Assembly: GCF_004794465.1 (NCBI RefSeq)
Contig: NZ_SSDJ01000156.1
Span: 62,001-126,000 of the forward strand
Direction of reading: 5' to 3'
Length of the DNA stretch: 64,000 nucleotides
Origin: Microbacterium sp. K24
GTDB lineage: Bacteria > Actinomycetota > Actinomycetes > Actinomycetales > Microbacteriaceae
This document shows positions 17,137-30,074 of the stretch, in pieces. The stretch's first letter is position 1. The number at the start of each line of letters is the position of its first letter. The translations under genes and the position numbers were made by a program. Below the pieces are notes generated by a model, which did not search any database, was not told the DNA's origin, and was given only the letters and a program-made list of their open reading frames with translations.

Positions 17137-18135
17137 TTACTCTTCATCACGGGCGCGCCACCGGTCGATCGCCAAGGCCAGCAGCAGCACCGTACCCGTG
17201 GCGATGCCCTGCCAGTATGAAGATACGTTCAAAATCACCAGGCCGTTGCTCAATGTCGCCAGGAAGACGATGCCCAGCGCGGTGCGGGGAATGCTGCCCC
17301 GGCCGCCGAAGAGCGACGTGCCGCCGAGCACCACGGCGGCGAAGATGTCGAACTCGGCACCCTGACCGTTGCTCGCGGCCCCCGATCCGAGTCGCCCCGC
17401 GAGCAGGACGCCGGCCGCGGCGGACAGGGCACCCGCGACGACGAACACCTGGATCGCATGGAGGTTGACGCGCAGTCCGGCGACCCGCGACGCGCGACCC
17501 GACGACCCGATGGCGTAGGACCGCAGGCCCCAGGTCGTCTTCCGCATGACGAACCATGCGACCACATAGAGGATGGCGACGAGGATGACCGCCACGGGGA
17601 TCGGGCCGATCGACCCCGTGCCCACCCACGACAGCAGGTCGAAACCCTCTGTCACAGGCGCCGCGATCGACTGCCCGCTCGTCCACACCTGCGCCGCACC
17701 GCGGACGATGAGCGCAACGGCCAGCGTCGAGATGAACCCGGGGATCCGCGTGATCTCGGTCAGCACCCCGTTCACGAGACCCAGGAGCGCGCCGAGCAGG
17801 ATGGCACCGGCGATGGCGATGAGCGGGTGCAGCCCGGCTTGCGCGAGGGAGACGCAGATGATTCCGGATGCTGCGATGAGTGCGCCTTGGCTGATGTCGA
17901 GCCGGCCGGAGATGAGGATGATGGTCGCGCCGATCGCCGCGACCCCCAGCACCGCCGACTGTCGCAGCACGACGAACAGGTTGTCGATCGTGAAGAACGT
18001 GGTGGAGCTGACGGCGAAGACGACGATCATCGCGACGAGCGCGACCGGGAGCACCAGCGTCGTGATCAGCTCCGGGTCGACGGTGCGGCGGGACCTGCGC
18101 GTCGATCCGGTCTCGAGCACGTCGCCACGGGTCAT
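17137..18135 (-). CDS. Ribose/galactose-type ABC transporter permease (RbsC-like)
   Basis: The 332-residue protein has eight to ten hydrophobic segments and the BPD_transp_2 hallmarks LISGRLDISQGALIAASG (about 70-87) and VVLGGTSLFGGRGS near residue 280. It forms the membrane channel of a carbohydrate-uptake-2 importer. Start ATG at 18135 overlaps the ATPase stop (ATGA). Only one permease gene is present, so a homodimer is expected. Confidence 0.93.
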   Translation of the reverse strand: MTRGDVLETGSTRRSRRTVDPELITTLVLPVALVAMIVVFAVSSTTFFTIDNLFVVLRQSAVLGVAAIGATIILISGRLDISQGALIAASGIICVSLAQAGLHPLIAIAGAILLGALLGLVNGVLTEITRIPGFISTLAVALIVRGAAQVWTSGQSIAAPVTEGFDLLSWVGTGSIGPIPVAVILVAILYVVAWFVMRKTTWGLRSYAIGSSGRASRVAGLRVNLHAIQVFVVAGALSAAAGVLLAGRLGSGAASNGQGAEFDIFAAVVLGGTSLFGGRGSIPRTALGIVFLATLSNGLVILNVSSYWQGIATGTVLLLALAIDRWRARDEE

Positions 18136-19643
18136 GATGCTCCCCCTGTTGCTGCGGACATGAGTTCTCCTTCGGTGGCGGTGACGGCGGACAGCTCGCG
18201 GACGATGGTGCCGTTGCGCACGACGATGATGCGATCGCACGCGGCACGGAGCTCGGCGATCTCCGAACTGATGAGCACGACGCCGAGGCCCTCGCGCGTG
18301 AGGTCCCAGACGGTGTCGATGAGGTCTGCTTTGGCACGCACGTCGATGCCGTGCGTGGGTTCGTCGAGGACGAGCAGCGAGAGATCCTCGGCCAGCAGCC
18401 GGCCGACGAGCACTTTCTGCTGGTTCCCCCCGGAGAGGGAGCGGATATCGAGACTGTCGCTCGCCGCCTTGATGTTGAGCCGCTGCATCATCTCCCGGAC
18501 GAGCGCCGTGACCGCTCGACGGTCGAACACTCCTCTGCGCGCGACGCCGCGCGGGGCTCGAACGACCATGTTCTCGCGCACGCTGAGGTGGGGCAGGATC
18601 CCCTCCGACCGACGGTCCTCGGAGAGGTAGGCGACGCCGCGGGCGAATCCCGCTGCGGCCGAGCTCGGCTGGTACGGCGCTCCGTCGAGGCGCATCGTGC
18701 CCGCCTGCGGCTGATCCAGGCCGGCGATCACCCGGCCGATCGACGACTTGCCGGCCCCGACGAGCCCGAAGACGCCGAGCACCTCGCCGCGCCGCACCTC
18801 GATGTCGATCGCCGGTCGCCCCTTGATGACGAGCGCCGACGCTTCGAGGACCGATGCGCCCAGCACCGCGACCCGATCGGGCCTCGTGACGGCGGCGGAT
18901 CCCGGCACCATCGCCTCGACGACCTGCGGGAGCTCGGCTGCCGTCGCGGCGAATTCCCCCGCCACCTGGCCGTCGCGCAGGACCACGATACGGTCGCACA
19001 GTTGCACGACCTCGTCGAGTCGGTGGGAGATGAAGACGACGCCGACGCCCTCGTCGCTGAGCGCGCGCATCACCCGGAACAGACGGGCGGATTCGAACGG
19101 TGTCAGCGATGACGTCGGCTCGTCGAGGAGGAGCACGGACGCGGCGTTGCGCAGCGCCCGTGCGGCCGCCACGAGCTGCCGGTCGCCGATCGACAGGTCG
19201 CGAACCAGGGTGTCGACGTCGTTCTCCAGCCCCATGCGCTGCAGGAGCTCTCGCGCGGCCTCCCGCATCCGCCGCCGGTCGAGTCGAAGACCCCGCTGGA
19301 ACGGACGCTCTTCTCCGAGGGCGAGGTTCTCGGCGATCGTGAGGTCGGGGACGAGGTCGAGCTCCTGACGCACGACGCCGATCCCTCGACGCTGTGCCTC
19401 GCGCGGTGTCGAGAAGCTCACGGCGTCGCCGTCCACGCTCAGTTCGCCGCTGTCGGGCTGCAGCTGTCCGGTGAGGATGTTGATGAGGGTGGACTTGCCG
19501 GCGCCGTTGGCACCGGCAAGTCCGAGGATGCTTCCGCGATGGATGACCAGATCGACCCCGGAGAGCGCTGCGACACCGCCGAAGGACTTGTTCACGCCGC
19601 GCACCCTCAGCACCACGTCCGTGGCGGCGGGCGACGAGATCAT
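18132..19643 (-). CDS. Sugar ABC transporter ATP-binding protein, two ATPase domains (RbsA-like)
   Basis: This 503-residue protein contains two nucleotide-binding domains, as in RbsA/MglA. The first has Walker A GANGAGKST near residue 45 and Walker B LLLDEPTSS. The second has the degenerate Walker A GLVGAGKSS near 290, the signature LSGGNQQK near 397 and LVLDEPTHGID. The first half carries RDLSIGDRQLV instead of a canonical LSGGQ, normal for this class. It overlaps both neighbours by 4 nt and powers import of the sugar bound by the lipoprotein. Confidence 0.94.
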   Translation of the reverse strand: MISSPAATDVVLRVRGVNKSFGGVAALSGVDLVIHRGSILGLAGANGAGKSTLINILTGQLQPDSGELSVDGDAVSFSTPREAQRRGIGVVRQELDLVPDLTIAENLALGEERPFQRGLRLDRRRMREAARELLQRMGLENDVDTLVRDLSIGDRQLVAAARALRNAASVLLLDEPTSSLTPFESARLFRVMRALSDEGVGVVFISHRLDEVVQLCDRIVVLRDGQVAGEFAATAAELPQVVEAMVPGSAAVTRPDRVAVLGASVLEASALVIKGRPAIDIEVRRGEVLGVFGLVGAGKSSIGRVIAGLDQPQAGTMRLDGAPYQPSSAAAGFARGVAYLSEDRRSEGILPHLSVRENMVVRAPRGVARRGVFDRRAVTALVREMMQRLNIKAASDSLDIRSLSGGNQQKVLVGRLLAEDLSLLVLDEPTHGIDVRAKADLIDTVWDLTREGLGVVLISSEIAELRAACDRIIVVRNGTIVRELSAVTATEGELMSAATGGAS

Positions 19644-20638
19644 CCGACCGAATCCAGGATCTCCTGCGCGTTCTCGCTCGTGACCAGTTCCGCCGGGACG
19701 ATCTGTTCACGCTCGACCTCGGCGCCGGACGCGAGTTCGAGGATCGCCTTCGCGATGATCTCGCCCTGCTTCACCGGGAACAGGCCGACGGTCGAGGCGA
19801 CCTGACCGTCGATCACGTACTGCAGGATGCGGGCGTCTTCGCCTCCGGTGACGACGCCGATGTCTTCTCCGGGCGTCCGCCCCGAGGCCTTGATCGCCGA
19901 TACCGCGCCGAGCGCACTGGCGTCGTTGAGGCCGATGATGAGGTCGAGGTCGGGATGCGCCTGGAGGATGGTGGAGGTCTGGGTGTTCCCGGTGTCTTCC
20001 TGATAGGCCTCCACCTCGCTCACGAGTTCCCAGTTGCCTTCGCCGAGCACGGCGTCGAGACCGGCGACGGCTCCCTCGTGACGGGCGATCAACGGCTCGC
20101 CTCCGGAGTCCTGGTGCAGGATCGCGACCTTCGGCGTCTCGCCGTCGCGGTTCGCGGCGAGCCAGTCGCCGGCGCTCTGGCCTTCGAGCTCGCCGAACGC
20201 GTGGTCGTCGAGGTTGAAGGTGACATCGGCTTCGGGGATGTCGGTGGCGAGTCCGATCACCAGCACGTCCTGATCGGTCAGGCGGCTGGCGACGGGGCTG
20301 ATCGCCTTCGGGTCCGTCGGGCAGACGATGACGGCTTTGGCGCCGGCCGAGACGAGGTTCTCGATCCCGGAGACCTGCTTGCCCGACTCGCCGTCGGGGT
20401 CGGAGGTGACGACCTCGATGCCGCATTTCTCGAGGACCGTGTTCAGACCTTGCTCGACGAACGGGAAGTACCCGCCGGAGTTCGTGTAGGGCGAGTAGCC
20501 CACCCGTGTCAGCGAGACGCCATCGCATTCCGCCGGACGGTCGGCGGCGGGTGCGGATCCGGCGCCCTGGCAGCCGGTCAGGGCGAGGAGGAGGGCAGCT
20601 GCCGCCGCGACGACGAACGAGGAACGACGAGATCTCAT
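19640..20638 (-). CDS. Sugar-binding lipoprotein (RbsB-like)
   Basis: The 332-residue precursor has a lipoprotein signal (MRSRRSSF, hydrophobic stretch, lipobox LTGC with Cys near residue 22). A periplasmic-binding-protein type 1 fold follows, with GQSAGDWLAAN, IIGLNDASALGAV and a late VASTVGLFPVKQGE hinge strand. It should capture a sugar outside the membrane for the ABC transporter. The ATG at 20638 has AGGAG eight nt upstream. Together with the secreted alpha-galactosidase, galactose or a galactoside is the most likely ligand, by context only. Confidence 0.92.
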   Translation of the reverse strand: MRSRRSSFVVAAAAALLLALTGCQGAGSAPAADRPAECDGVSLTRVGYSPYTNSGGYFPFVEQGLNTVLEKCGIEVVTSDPDGESGKQVSGIENLVSAGAKAVIVCPTDPKAISPVASRLTDQDVLVIGLATDIPEADVTFNLDDHAFGELEGQSAGDWLAANRDGETPKVAILHQDSGGEPLIARHEGAVAGLDAVLGEGNWELVSEVEAYQEDTGNTQTSTILQAHPDLDLIIGLNDASALGAVSAIKASGRTPGEDIGVVTGGEDARILQYVIDGQVASTVGLFPVKQGEIIAKAILELASGAEVEREQIVPAELVTSENAQEILDSVG

Positions 20639-20711
20639 GATGTCTCCTTCGACATGGGTGAGTCGGGTTTCGAGATCACCGGTCGAGGAAGGACCGTGCG
20701 GGCTCACGACA

Positions 20712-20740
20712 AATATCTCCAGCCGAGCGCACCGTGTCAT
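20712..20740 (-). promoter_or_regulatory. Promoter of the sugar ABC operon
   Basis: On the minus strand ATGACA (20735-20740) and GATATT (20712-20717) are 17 nt apart. The -35 box lies exactly 22 nt downstream of the CCGACAGATGTC element, as in the alpha-galactosidase promoter. Confidence 0.5.
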
Positions 20741-20755
20741 CCGTGGATCGCCGCA

Positions 20756-20783
20756 CGTCCGTCCGACAGATGTCGGACGGACG
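20756..20783. promoter_or_regulatory. 13-bp perfect inverted repeat, candidate sugar-regulator operator
   Basis: Arms CGTCCGTCCGACA (20756-20768) and TGTCGGACGGACG (20771-20783) are separated by only GA. The centre recurs before the alpha-galactosidase. The 2-nt loop and lack of a T-run argue against a clpB terminator, although it lies 13 nt past the clpB stop. Confidence 0.6.
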
Positions 20784-20796
20784 CGACAGAGTCTCG

Positions 20797-22959
<2,163 letters not shown>

Positions 22960-22983
22960 GGTCCCTCCTGGGGAGACTCCTTA

Positions 22984-23010
22984 AAAGTTGAGTGGGCTTG
23001 ACTCAACTTT
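22984..23010. promoter_or_regulatory. HAIR element (HspR-associated inverted repeat) upstream of clpB
   Basis: AAAGTTGAGT (22984-22993) and ACTCAACTTT (23001-23010) form a perfect 10-bp inverted repeat with a 7-nt spacer. The core GTTGAGT-N7-ACTCAAC is one base per arm from the classic CTTGAGT-N7-ACTCAAG. On the minus strand its first arm supplies a TTGAGT -35 box. Confidence 0.88.
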
Positions 23011-23031
23011 ACTCCCGGCGGAGATCACGCG

Positions 23032-24423
23032 TCAATCGGTCATGCCGCGACGCAGGAGCCTCCCGCGCGGGGTCTCGAAGTCGATGGCCGCGCCGTGCAG
23101 CCACGTCTTGCGCACGACGCCGGCGAGCGCCTTGCCGTGATACGGGGTGAGCGGATTCTTGTGATGCAGCTTCGTCACGTCGACCACATACGCGTCATCC
23201 GCGGCGAAGATCGAGAAGTCCGCGTCGTAGCCCGGGGCGATGCGCCCCTTGCCGGTGAGTCCGGCGAACTGCGCCGGACGCTCGCTCATCCACGACACCA
23301 CGGTCTCGAGCGTCAGGCCGCGCTGCCGCGCCTCGGTCCAGATCAGGGAGAGACCGAGCTGCAGCGACGCGACGCCGCCCCACGCGACCGCGAAGTCGCC
23401 GTTGTCGAGGTCCTTGAGATCGAGCGTCGACGGCGAGTGATCCGAGACGATGAAGTCGATCGTGCCGTCTTCGAGCCCTTCCCAGAGCAGCTCCCGGTTG
23501 CCGGCCTCGCGGATGGGCGGGCAGCACTTGAACTGCGTCGCGCCGACGGGGATCTCCTCGGCGGTGAGGGTGAGGTAGTGCGGACACGTCTCGACCGTGA
23601 GCTTGAGGCCGTCGCGCTTCGCGCTGCGGATCATGGCGAGCGCATCCGACGACGACAGGTGCAGGATGTGCGCGCGGGCGCCCGTCCAGCGTGCGCGCTC
23701 GATCACCTCGGCGATCGCGAGGTTCTCGGCACCGCGGGGACGCGAGGCGAGGAACTTGCCGTAGTCGTCTCCCTCGGGCGACGGGGCGCGATCGATCGCG
23801 CGCGAGTCCTCGGCGTGCACGATCATCACGGAGTCGAAGGATGCGAGCTCGCGCATGTCCTTCTCCATCTCGTCGGCGTCGAGCGGCGGGAACTCGTCGA
23901 CACCGGAGTGCAGCAGGAAGCACTTGAAGCCGAACACCCCCGCGTCGTGCAGGGCCCGCAGCTCGGCCGTGTTGCCGGGGATCGCTCCGCCCCAGAAGCC
24001 CACGTCGACGTGCACCTGGTCGCGCGCGACGTCGCGCTTGATGTTCAGGGCGTCGACGTCGACGGTCGGCGGGATGCTGTTGAGCGGCATGTCGACGATC
24101 GTCGTCACGCCTCCCGCCGCGGCGGCCTTCGTCGCCGAGGCGAAGCCCTCCCACTCGGTGCGGCCGGGCTCGTTGACGTGCACGTGGGTGTCGACGAGTC
24201 CGGGGATGAGCGTCTCGTCGTCGGCGAGGTCGATGATCTCGTCACCCGAGAGGTTGTTGCCCAGCGGCTGCATCGCGACGATGACGCCGCCGCGCACGCC
24301 GACCTCGCGCGGACTCACGCCGGCCGAGGTCAGCACCCGCTGACCGCGGATGACGAGGTCGTAGTGCTCGCCCGTCGGGTCGGTCGATGCGACGGCATCC
24401 TGCTGTTCGTTCTGCTGCGACAT
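23032..24423 (-). CDS. allB: Allantoinase
   Basis: The 463-residue enzyme opens the hydantoin ring of allantoin to allantoate. It has the metal motif DTHVHVNEPG (HVH at 80-82), GFKCFL with the lysine expected to be carboxylated near 163, HAED, HILHLSSS with a metal His, and SDHSPS with the metal Asp. All are characteristic of allantoinase rather than dihydropyrimidinase or dihydroorotase. It is the last gene of the glyoxylate operon, 48 nt after glycerate kinase. Its product needs allantoate amidohydrolase, which is not in this window. Confidence 0.93.
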   Translation of the reverse strand: MSQQNEQQDAVASTDPTGEHYDLVIRGQRVLTSAGVSPREVGVRGGVIVAMQPLGNNLSGDEIIDLADDETLIPGLVDTHVHVNEPGRTEWEGFASATKAAAAGGVTTIVDMPLNSIPPTVDVDALNIKRDVARDQVHVDVGFWGGAIPGNTAELRALHDAGVFGFKCFLLHSGVDEFPPLDADEMEKDMRELASFDSVMIVHAEDSRAIDRAPSPEGDDYGKFLASRPRGAENLAIAEVIERARWTGARAHILHLSSSDALAMIRSAKRDGLKLTVETCPHYLTLTAEEIPVGATQFKCCPPIREAGNRELLWEGLEDGTIDFIVSDHSPSTLDLKDLDNGDFAVAWGGVASLQLGLSLIWTEARQRGLTLETVVSWMSERPAQFAGLTGKGRIAPGYDADFSIFAADDAYVVDVTKLHHKNPLTPYHGKALAGVVRKTWLHGAAIDFETPRGRLLRRGMTD

Positions 24424-24471
24424 GTCGCCTCTTCCCTTCTGCCGGCTGCACGCCGACCGGCTGACACCTGC

Positions 24472-25623
24472 TCAGCCCATACTGGACCACGATCCCACCG
24501 GGGATCGCGGGATGATCTCGGCGGCGATGCGTCGACCGACCTGCGCGAGCAGAGCCGTCGCGTTCGCCATGCTCGCCGCTGCATCGGGCTCGAGCTCGCT
24601 CAGAGGAAGCACGGCGACGAAACCGGCATCGGCCGCCTCCTCCGTCGTCAACGTCGACCGCCCGCACACCGCCACGACAGGCACTCCCGCGGCCCGCGCC
24701 GCAGCGGCGACGCCGAGCGGCGTCTTGCCCCCGAGACTCTGGTCGTCGAGGCTGCCCTCCCCTGTGATGACGAGGTCGGCCGCGGCGATGCGCTCACCGA
24801 GTCCGGTCAGACGCTGGATGACGTCGACGCCCGGCTCTCTGCGCGCGCCGAGCACGGCCATCGCCGCGTAGCCCACTCCCCCGGCGGCTCCCGCTCCGGG
24901 GCGCTCCGTCGACGGACGCACTCCCGCCTGCCCTTCGAGCAGGGCGGCGAAGCGCGAGAGGCCCGCCTCGAGGGCGGCGACATCGTCGGCGCTCGCCCCC
25001 TTCTGCGGTGCGAACACCGCAGCGGCCCCCCGGTCTCCCAGAAGAGGGTTGTCGACGTCGCTGGCGAGCACGATCGTCGCTTCGGCGATGCGCGCGTCGA
25101 GCCCTGTCACGTCGACGGAGCTCAGATCGGCGAGGGCTGCTCCGCCCGGTGGGACGCTCCCTTCCGCGGTCTGCAGCGCGACACCCAGAGCCTGCAGCAT
25201 CCCTGCCCCGCCATCCGTGCAGGCGCTGCCGCCCACACCGAGCACGATCGTCGTGCACCCGCGATCCAGCGCGGCACGGATGAGCTCTCCGGTCCCCCGG
25301 CTCGTCGCCGTGAGCGGAGCCTTCTCACCGTCCGGCAGCACATCGAGCCCGCTCGCGGCGGCCATCTCGATGATCGCCTCCGCGTCGCGCACCGCGAAGC
25401 GGGCGGACACGAACTCGCCGGTCGGACCGGTCACGCGCGCGTCCACCGCCTGGAAGCCGCTCGCGAGAGCGGCCTCCACCGTCCCCTCCCCGCCGTCGGC
25501 GACGGGAACCGCCTCGATCTCGGCATCCGGAATCACTTCGCGGATGCCGAGAGCGAGCGCTTCCGCCACCTCGGCCCCGGTCGCCGAGCCCTTGAACTTG
25601 TCCGAGGCGATGAGGATGCGCAT
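24472..25623 (-). CDS. glxK: Glycerate kinase (GlxK/GarK family)
   Basis: The 383-residue protein starts MRILIASDKFKGSATGAEVA and has VADGGEGTVEA near residue 45, the signature of type-1 glycerate kinases. Its other landmarks are LGVGGSACTDGGAGMLQALG near 123 and ITGEGSLDDQSLGGKTPLGV near 285. It phosphorylates the D-glycerate made by GlxR, passing purine-derived carbon into glycolysis. It follows gcl by 8 nt and belongs to the same transcript. A 2-phosphoglycerate product is usual for this class. Confidence 0.93.
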   Translation of the reverse strand: MRILIASDKFKGSATGAEVAEALALGIREVIPDAEIEAVPVADGGEGTVEAALASGFQAVDARVTGPTGEFVSARFAVRDAEAIIEMAAASGLDVLPDGEKAPLTATSRGTGELIRAALDRGCTTIVLGVGGSACTDGGAGMLQALGVALQTAEGSVPPGGAALADLSSVDVTGLDARIAEATIVLASDVDNPLLGDRGAAAVFAPQKGASADDVAALEAGLSRFAALLEGQAGVRPSTERPGAGAAGGVGYAAMAVLGARREPGVDVIQRLTGLGERIAAADLVITGEGSLDDQSLGGKTPLGVAAAARAAGVPVVAVCGRSTLTTEEAADAGFVAVLPLSELEPDAAASMANATALLAQVGRRIAAEIIPRSPVGSWSSMG

Positions 25624-25631
25624 GCGACGGA

Positions 25632-27419
<1,788 letters not shown>

Positions 27420-27469
27420 GAGAAGTCCTTGTTCTTTCGGTCGTTGGGCGAGCGAAGCGAGACGAAACG

Positions 27470-28348
27470 TCAGCCGCGGCCGGAGAGTTCGTTGGTGAGG
27501 GTGAAGAGCCCGGAGTGGTCGAGCGCACCGTCACCGCGGGCGACGAGGGCGTTCACGAGCTGTGCGACGGCGGCGCCGAGGGGGATGGTGACCCCGACGG
27601 AGCGGGCGGCGGCGGTGACGATGCCCAGATCCTTGTTGTGGAGGGCGAGACGGAATCCGGGGGCGAAGTCGCGGTCGAGCATCTTCTGCCCCTTCTGGTC
27701 GAGGACCTTGGAGCCGGCGAGACCACCGCCGAGCACCTTCAGCGCCGCGTCGGTGTCGACGCCGAATGCCTCGAGGAAGACGACGGCCTCACTGAGCGCC
27801 TGGATGTTCACGGCGACGATGAGCTGGTTGGCTGCCTTGACGGTCTGGCCGGCGCCCGCGGGGCCCACGTGCACGATGGTCTTGCCGATCGCGTTCAGGA
27901 TCGGCTCCGCAGCCGCGAAGTGCTCGGGGGATCCGCCGACCATGATCGACAGCGCACCGTCGATGGCACCCTGCTCTCCTCCGGAGACCGGGGCGTCGAC
28001 GGCACCGAAGCCGGCGGCCACGGCCTCTTCCGCGAGGGTCTTGGCGACGTCGGGGCGGATCGAGGAGTTGTCGATCCACAGGGCGCCGGCCTTGGCGTGG
28101 GCGAACACGCCGTCCCCGCCGCGGACGACTCCTTCGACGTCGGGAGAATCCGGGACCATGGTGAGGATGACGTCGGCATCCTTCACGGCATCCGCGATGC
28201 TGGATGCGCCGGTGCCGCCGGCCTCGACGAGCGCGTCGATGGGTTCCTGGCTGCGGTTGAATCCGGTCACGTCGTGGCCGGCCTTGACGAGGTTCTTGGC
28301 CATGGGGAGGCCCATGATGCCGAGTCCGATGATGGCGATGTTCGTCAT
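27470..28348 (-). CDS. glxR: 2-hydroxy-3-oxopropionate (tartronate semialdehyde) reductase
   Basis: The 292-residue protein has the N-terminal dinucleotide motif [17 protein letters not shown] (4-20), SGGEQGA near 120 and the catalytic-lysine helix [12 protein letters not shown] near 165. These are typical of the beta-hydroxyacid dehydrogenase group. It reduces tartronate semialdehyde from Gcl to glycerate with NAD(P)H. The ATG at 28348 overlaps the hyi stop (ATGA); a longer open frame upstream is only the shadow of hyi. Confidence 0.92.
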   Translation of the reverse strand: MTNIAIIGLGIMGLPMAKNLVKAGHDVTGFNRSQEPIDALVEAGGTGASSIADAVKDADVILTMVPDSPDVEGVVRGGDGVFAHAKAGALWIDNSSIRPDVAKTLAEEAVAAGFGAVDAPVSGGEQGAIDGALSIMVGGSPEHFAAAEPILNAIGKTIVHVGPAGAGQTVKAANQLIVAVNIQALSEAVVFLEAFGVDTDAALKVLGGGLAGSKVLDQKGQKMLDRDFAPGFRLALHNKDLGIVTAAARSVGVTIPLGAAVAQLVNALVARGDGALDHSGLFTLTNELSGRG

Positions 28349-29145
28349 GCCGTCGCTCCTTCGTGGTTCAGCCAGGCGAAGGCGTCCGCCTGGGTGGCTT
28401 TGTACTCGAGGCCGATGACCCCGGTGTATCCGCCGGCGCGGGCGGCGTCGAGCCACTCGGCCAGCGGCAGCTCGCCGGTGCCGGGCTCGCCGCGGCCGGG
28501 GGCGTCGGCGATCTGGATGTGGCCGAACTCGTCGGCGTGCTCGGCGATGACCGCGGCGACGTCGTCGCCGTTCACGGCGAGATGGTAGAAGTCGGCGAGC
28601 AGGCGGATGTTGTCGACGCCGTGCTCGTCACGGACGCGGTCGATGATCGCCAGCGCGTCGGCGGCCGTCTTGAGCGGGTACGCGTCCATGCCCGAGACCG
28701 GCTCGAGCAGCACGATGCCGCCGATCTTCGCCACGGCAGCTCCGGCGATCGCGAGGTTCTGCACCGCGAGGTCGTCCTGCGCCTGGGCGTCTGCACCCTC
28801 GATGCGGTTGCCGTAGAGGGCGTTGAAGGCCTTCGTGCCGAGACGCTCTCCGATTCCGACGACGATGTCGACGTTGGCCCGGAACTCGTCTTCGCGACCG
28901 ATCCAGGAGACGAGACCCCGGTCACCCGCGGGCATGTCGCCGGCGAAGAAGTTGAGGCCGGTCAGCTGCACGCTGGCGTCCTGGATCGCGGCGACGAACG
29001 CATCGACCTCCTGCTGCGCGGGGACGGCCGAGGCGAACGGCCACCAGAACTCCACGGCGTCGAAGCCGGCAGCCTTGGCGGCCGCCGGACGCTCCAGGGT
29101 CGGCAGGTCGGTCAGCAGGATCGAGGCGTTCACGGTGTAGCTCAT
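28345..29145 (-). CDS. hyi: Hydroxypyruvate isomerase
   Basis: The 266-residue TIM-barrel protein converts hydroxypyruvate and tartronate semialdehyde. It has FDAVEFWWPF near residue 30, NALYGNRIEG near 107, LLEPVSGMDAYPL near 147 with a metal-binding Glu, LADFYHLAVNGDD and IGLEYKA near the end, as in Hyi. The ATG at 29145 has AGGAA eight nt upstream. It is the first gene of hyi-glxR-gcl-glxK-allB, which has the clearest regulated promoter in the window. Confidence 0.92.
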   Translation of the reverse strand: MSYTVNASILLTDLPTLERPAAAKAAGFDAVEFWWPFASAVPAQQEVDAFVAAIQDASVQLTGLNFFAGDMPAGDRGLVSWIGREDEFRANVDIVVGIGERLGTKAFNALYGNRIEGADAQAQDDLAVQNLAIAGAAVAKIGGIVLLEPVSGMDAYPLKTAADALAIIDRVRDEHGVDNIRLLADFYHLAVNGDDVAAVIAEHADEFGHIQIADAPGRGEPGTGELPLAEWLDAARAGGYTGVIGLEYKATQADAFAWLNHEGATA

Positions 29146-29159
29146 GGATTCATTCCTGA

Positions 29160-29195
29160 TTTCGGATTGTGGAAGTAAAGTTTCTACTAGTGAAA
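29160..29195. promoter_or_regulatory. Paired 15-bp purine-regulon sites (pair 2)
   Basis: TTTCGGATTGTGGAA (29160-29174) and TTTCTACTAGTGAAA (29181-29195) start 21 bp apart. The distal one touches the -10 box of the hyi promoter, so binding should block transcription start. Confidence 0.75.
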
Positions 29196-29225
29196 AGAGT
29201 ACGCGGAACTCCGCGGCGATGTCAA
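29196..29225 (-). promoter_or_regulatory. Promoter of the hyi operon
   Basis: On the minus strand a consensus TTGACA (29220-29225) is followed after 18 nt by TACTCT (29196-29201). The regulator pair begins at the next base. Confidence 0.75.
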
Positions 29226-29252
29226 CGGCATCCCCGCGGAGCGTCCGCGGCG

Positions 29253-30074
29253 TCAGGTGAGCCGGATCTGCCGGTTCATGTCCTTGTACAGCAGGTAGCG
29301 GAAGTCCTCGGGACCGCCCGCGTAGCAGGCCTGCGGGCAGAACGCACGCAGCAGCATGTAGTCGCCGGCCTCGACCTCGACCCAGTCGTCGTTCAGGCGG
29401 TAGACGGCCTTGCCCTGCAGCACGAACAGCCCGTGCTCCATGACGTGGGTCTCGGCGAACGGGATCGTGCCGCCGGGCTTGAACGTGACGATGTTCACCT
29501 GCATGTCGTGCGCGACGTCGCTCGCGTCGGAGAAGCGGGTGGTCGCCCACACGTCGTCGGTGTCGGGCATCGAGACCGGCTCGATGTCTCTGTCGCTCGT
29601 GACGAAGGATGCCGGTGCGTCGACGCCGTCGAGCCACTCGTAGGCCTTGCGGATCCAGTGGAAGCTCGTGATCTCGTCACCCTCGTTGGCGAGCGACCAG
29701 GTCGCTCCCGGTGCGAGGAACGCGTAGCCGCCCTCCTCGAGCACATGCCGCTGGCCCTCGAGGGTCAGCGTGAGGGTTCCCGTCGTGACGAACACGACGC
29801 CCTCGACACCGGCCTCGGCCTCGGGCTTCGTCGCCCCGCCCCCGGGACCGATCTCGACGATCAGCTGCGAGAACGTGGTGGCCGAGCTCGGCGTCGGCCG
29901 GGCGATGATCCAAGCGCGGGTGTTCGTGAAGCCGGGGAGGGTGCTGGTGACGATGTCGCGCAGCACGCCCTTCGGGATGACGGTGTACGCGAGCTTCACG
30001 ACGGCGCGGTCGGTGAGCAGGGCGGACTGCGGGGGAAGCCCGCCGGTCGGCGTGAAATAGGTGTGCGTGCTCAT
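29253..30074 (-). CDS. allE: (S)-ureidoglycine aminohydrolase (bicupin)
   Basis: The 273-residue protein has two cupin domains. It begins [26 protein letters not shown] as AllE/YlbA proteins do, has SQLIVEIGPGGG near residue 67, and the second cupin has HVMEHGLFVLQGKAVYRL with metal-binding His and Glu, ending in YLLYKDMNR. It releases ammonia from (S)-ureidoglycine to form (S)-ureidoglycolate. The ATG at 30074 overlaps the DUF6986 stop (ATGA). It is the last gene of the malic enzyme operon. Its substrate requires AllC, absent here. Confidence 0.92.
   Translation of the reverse strand: MSTHTYFTPTGGLPPQSALLTDRAVVKLAYTVIPKGVLRDIVTSTLPGFTNTRAWIIARPTPSSATTFSQLIVEIGPGGGATKPEAEAGVEGVVFVTTGTLTLTLEGQRHVLEEGGYAFLAPGATWSLANEGDEITSFHWIRKAYEWLDGVDAPASFVTSDRDIEPVSMPDTDDVWATTRFSDASDVAHDMQVNIVTFKPGGTIPFAETHVMEHGLFVLQGKAVYRLNDDWVEVEAGDYMLLRAFCPQACYAGGPEDFRYLLYKDMNRQIRLT

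Noticed and set aside
20756..20783. The 28-bp palindrome as the clpB terminator
   Set aside because: The 2-nt loop, the lack of a T-run and the recurrence of its centre before the alpha-galactosidase at the same -35 spacing fit an operator better.
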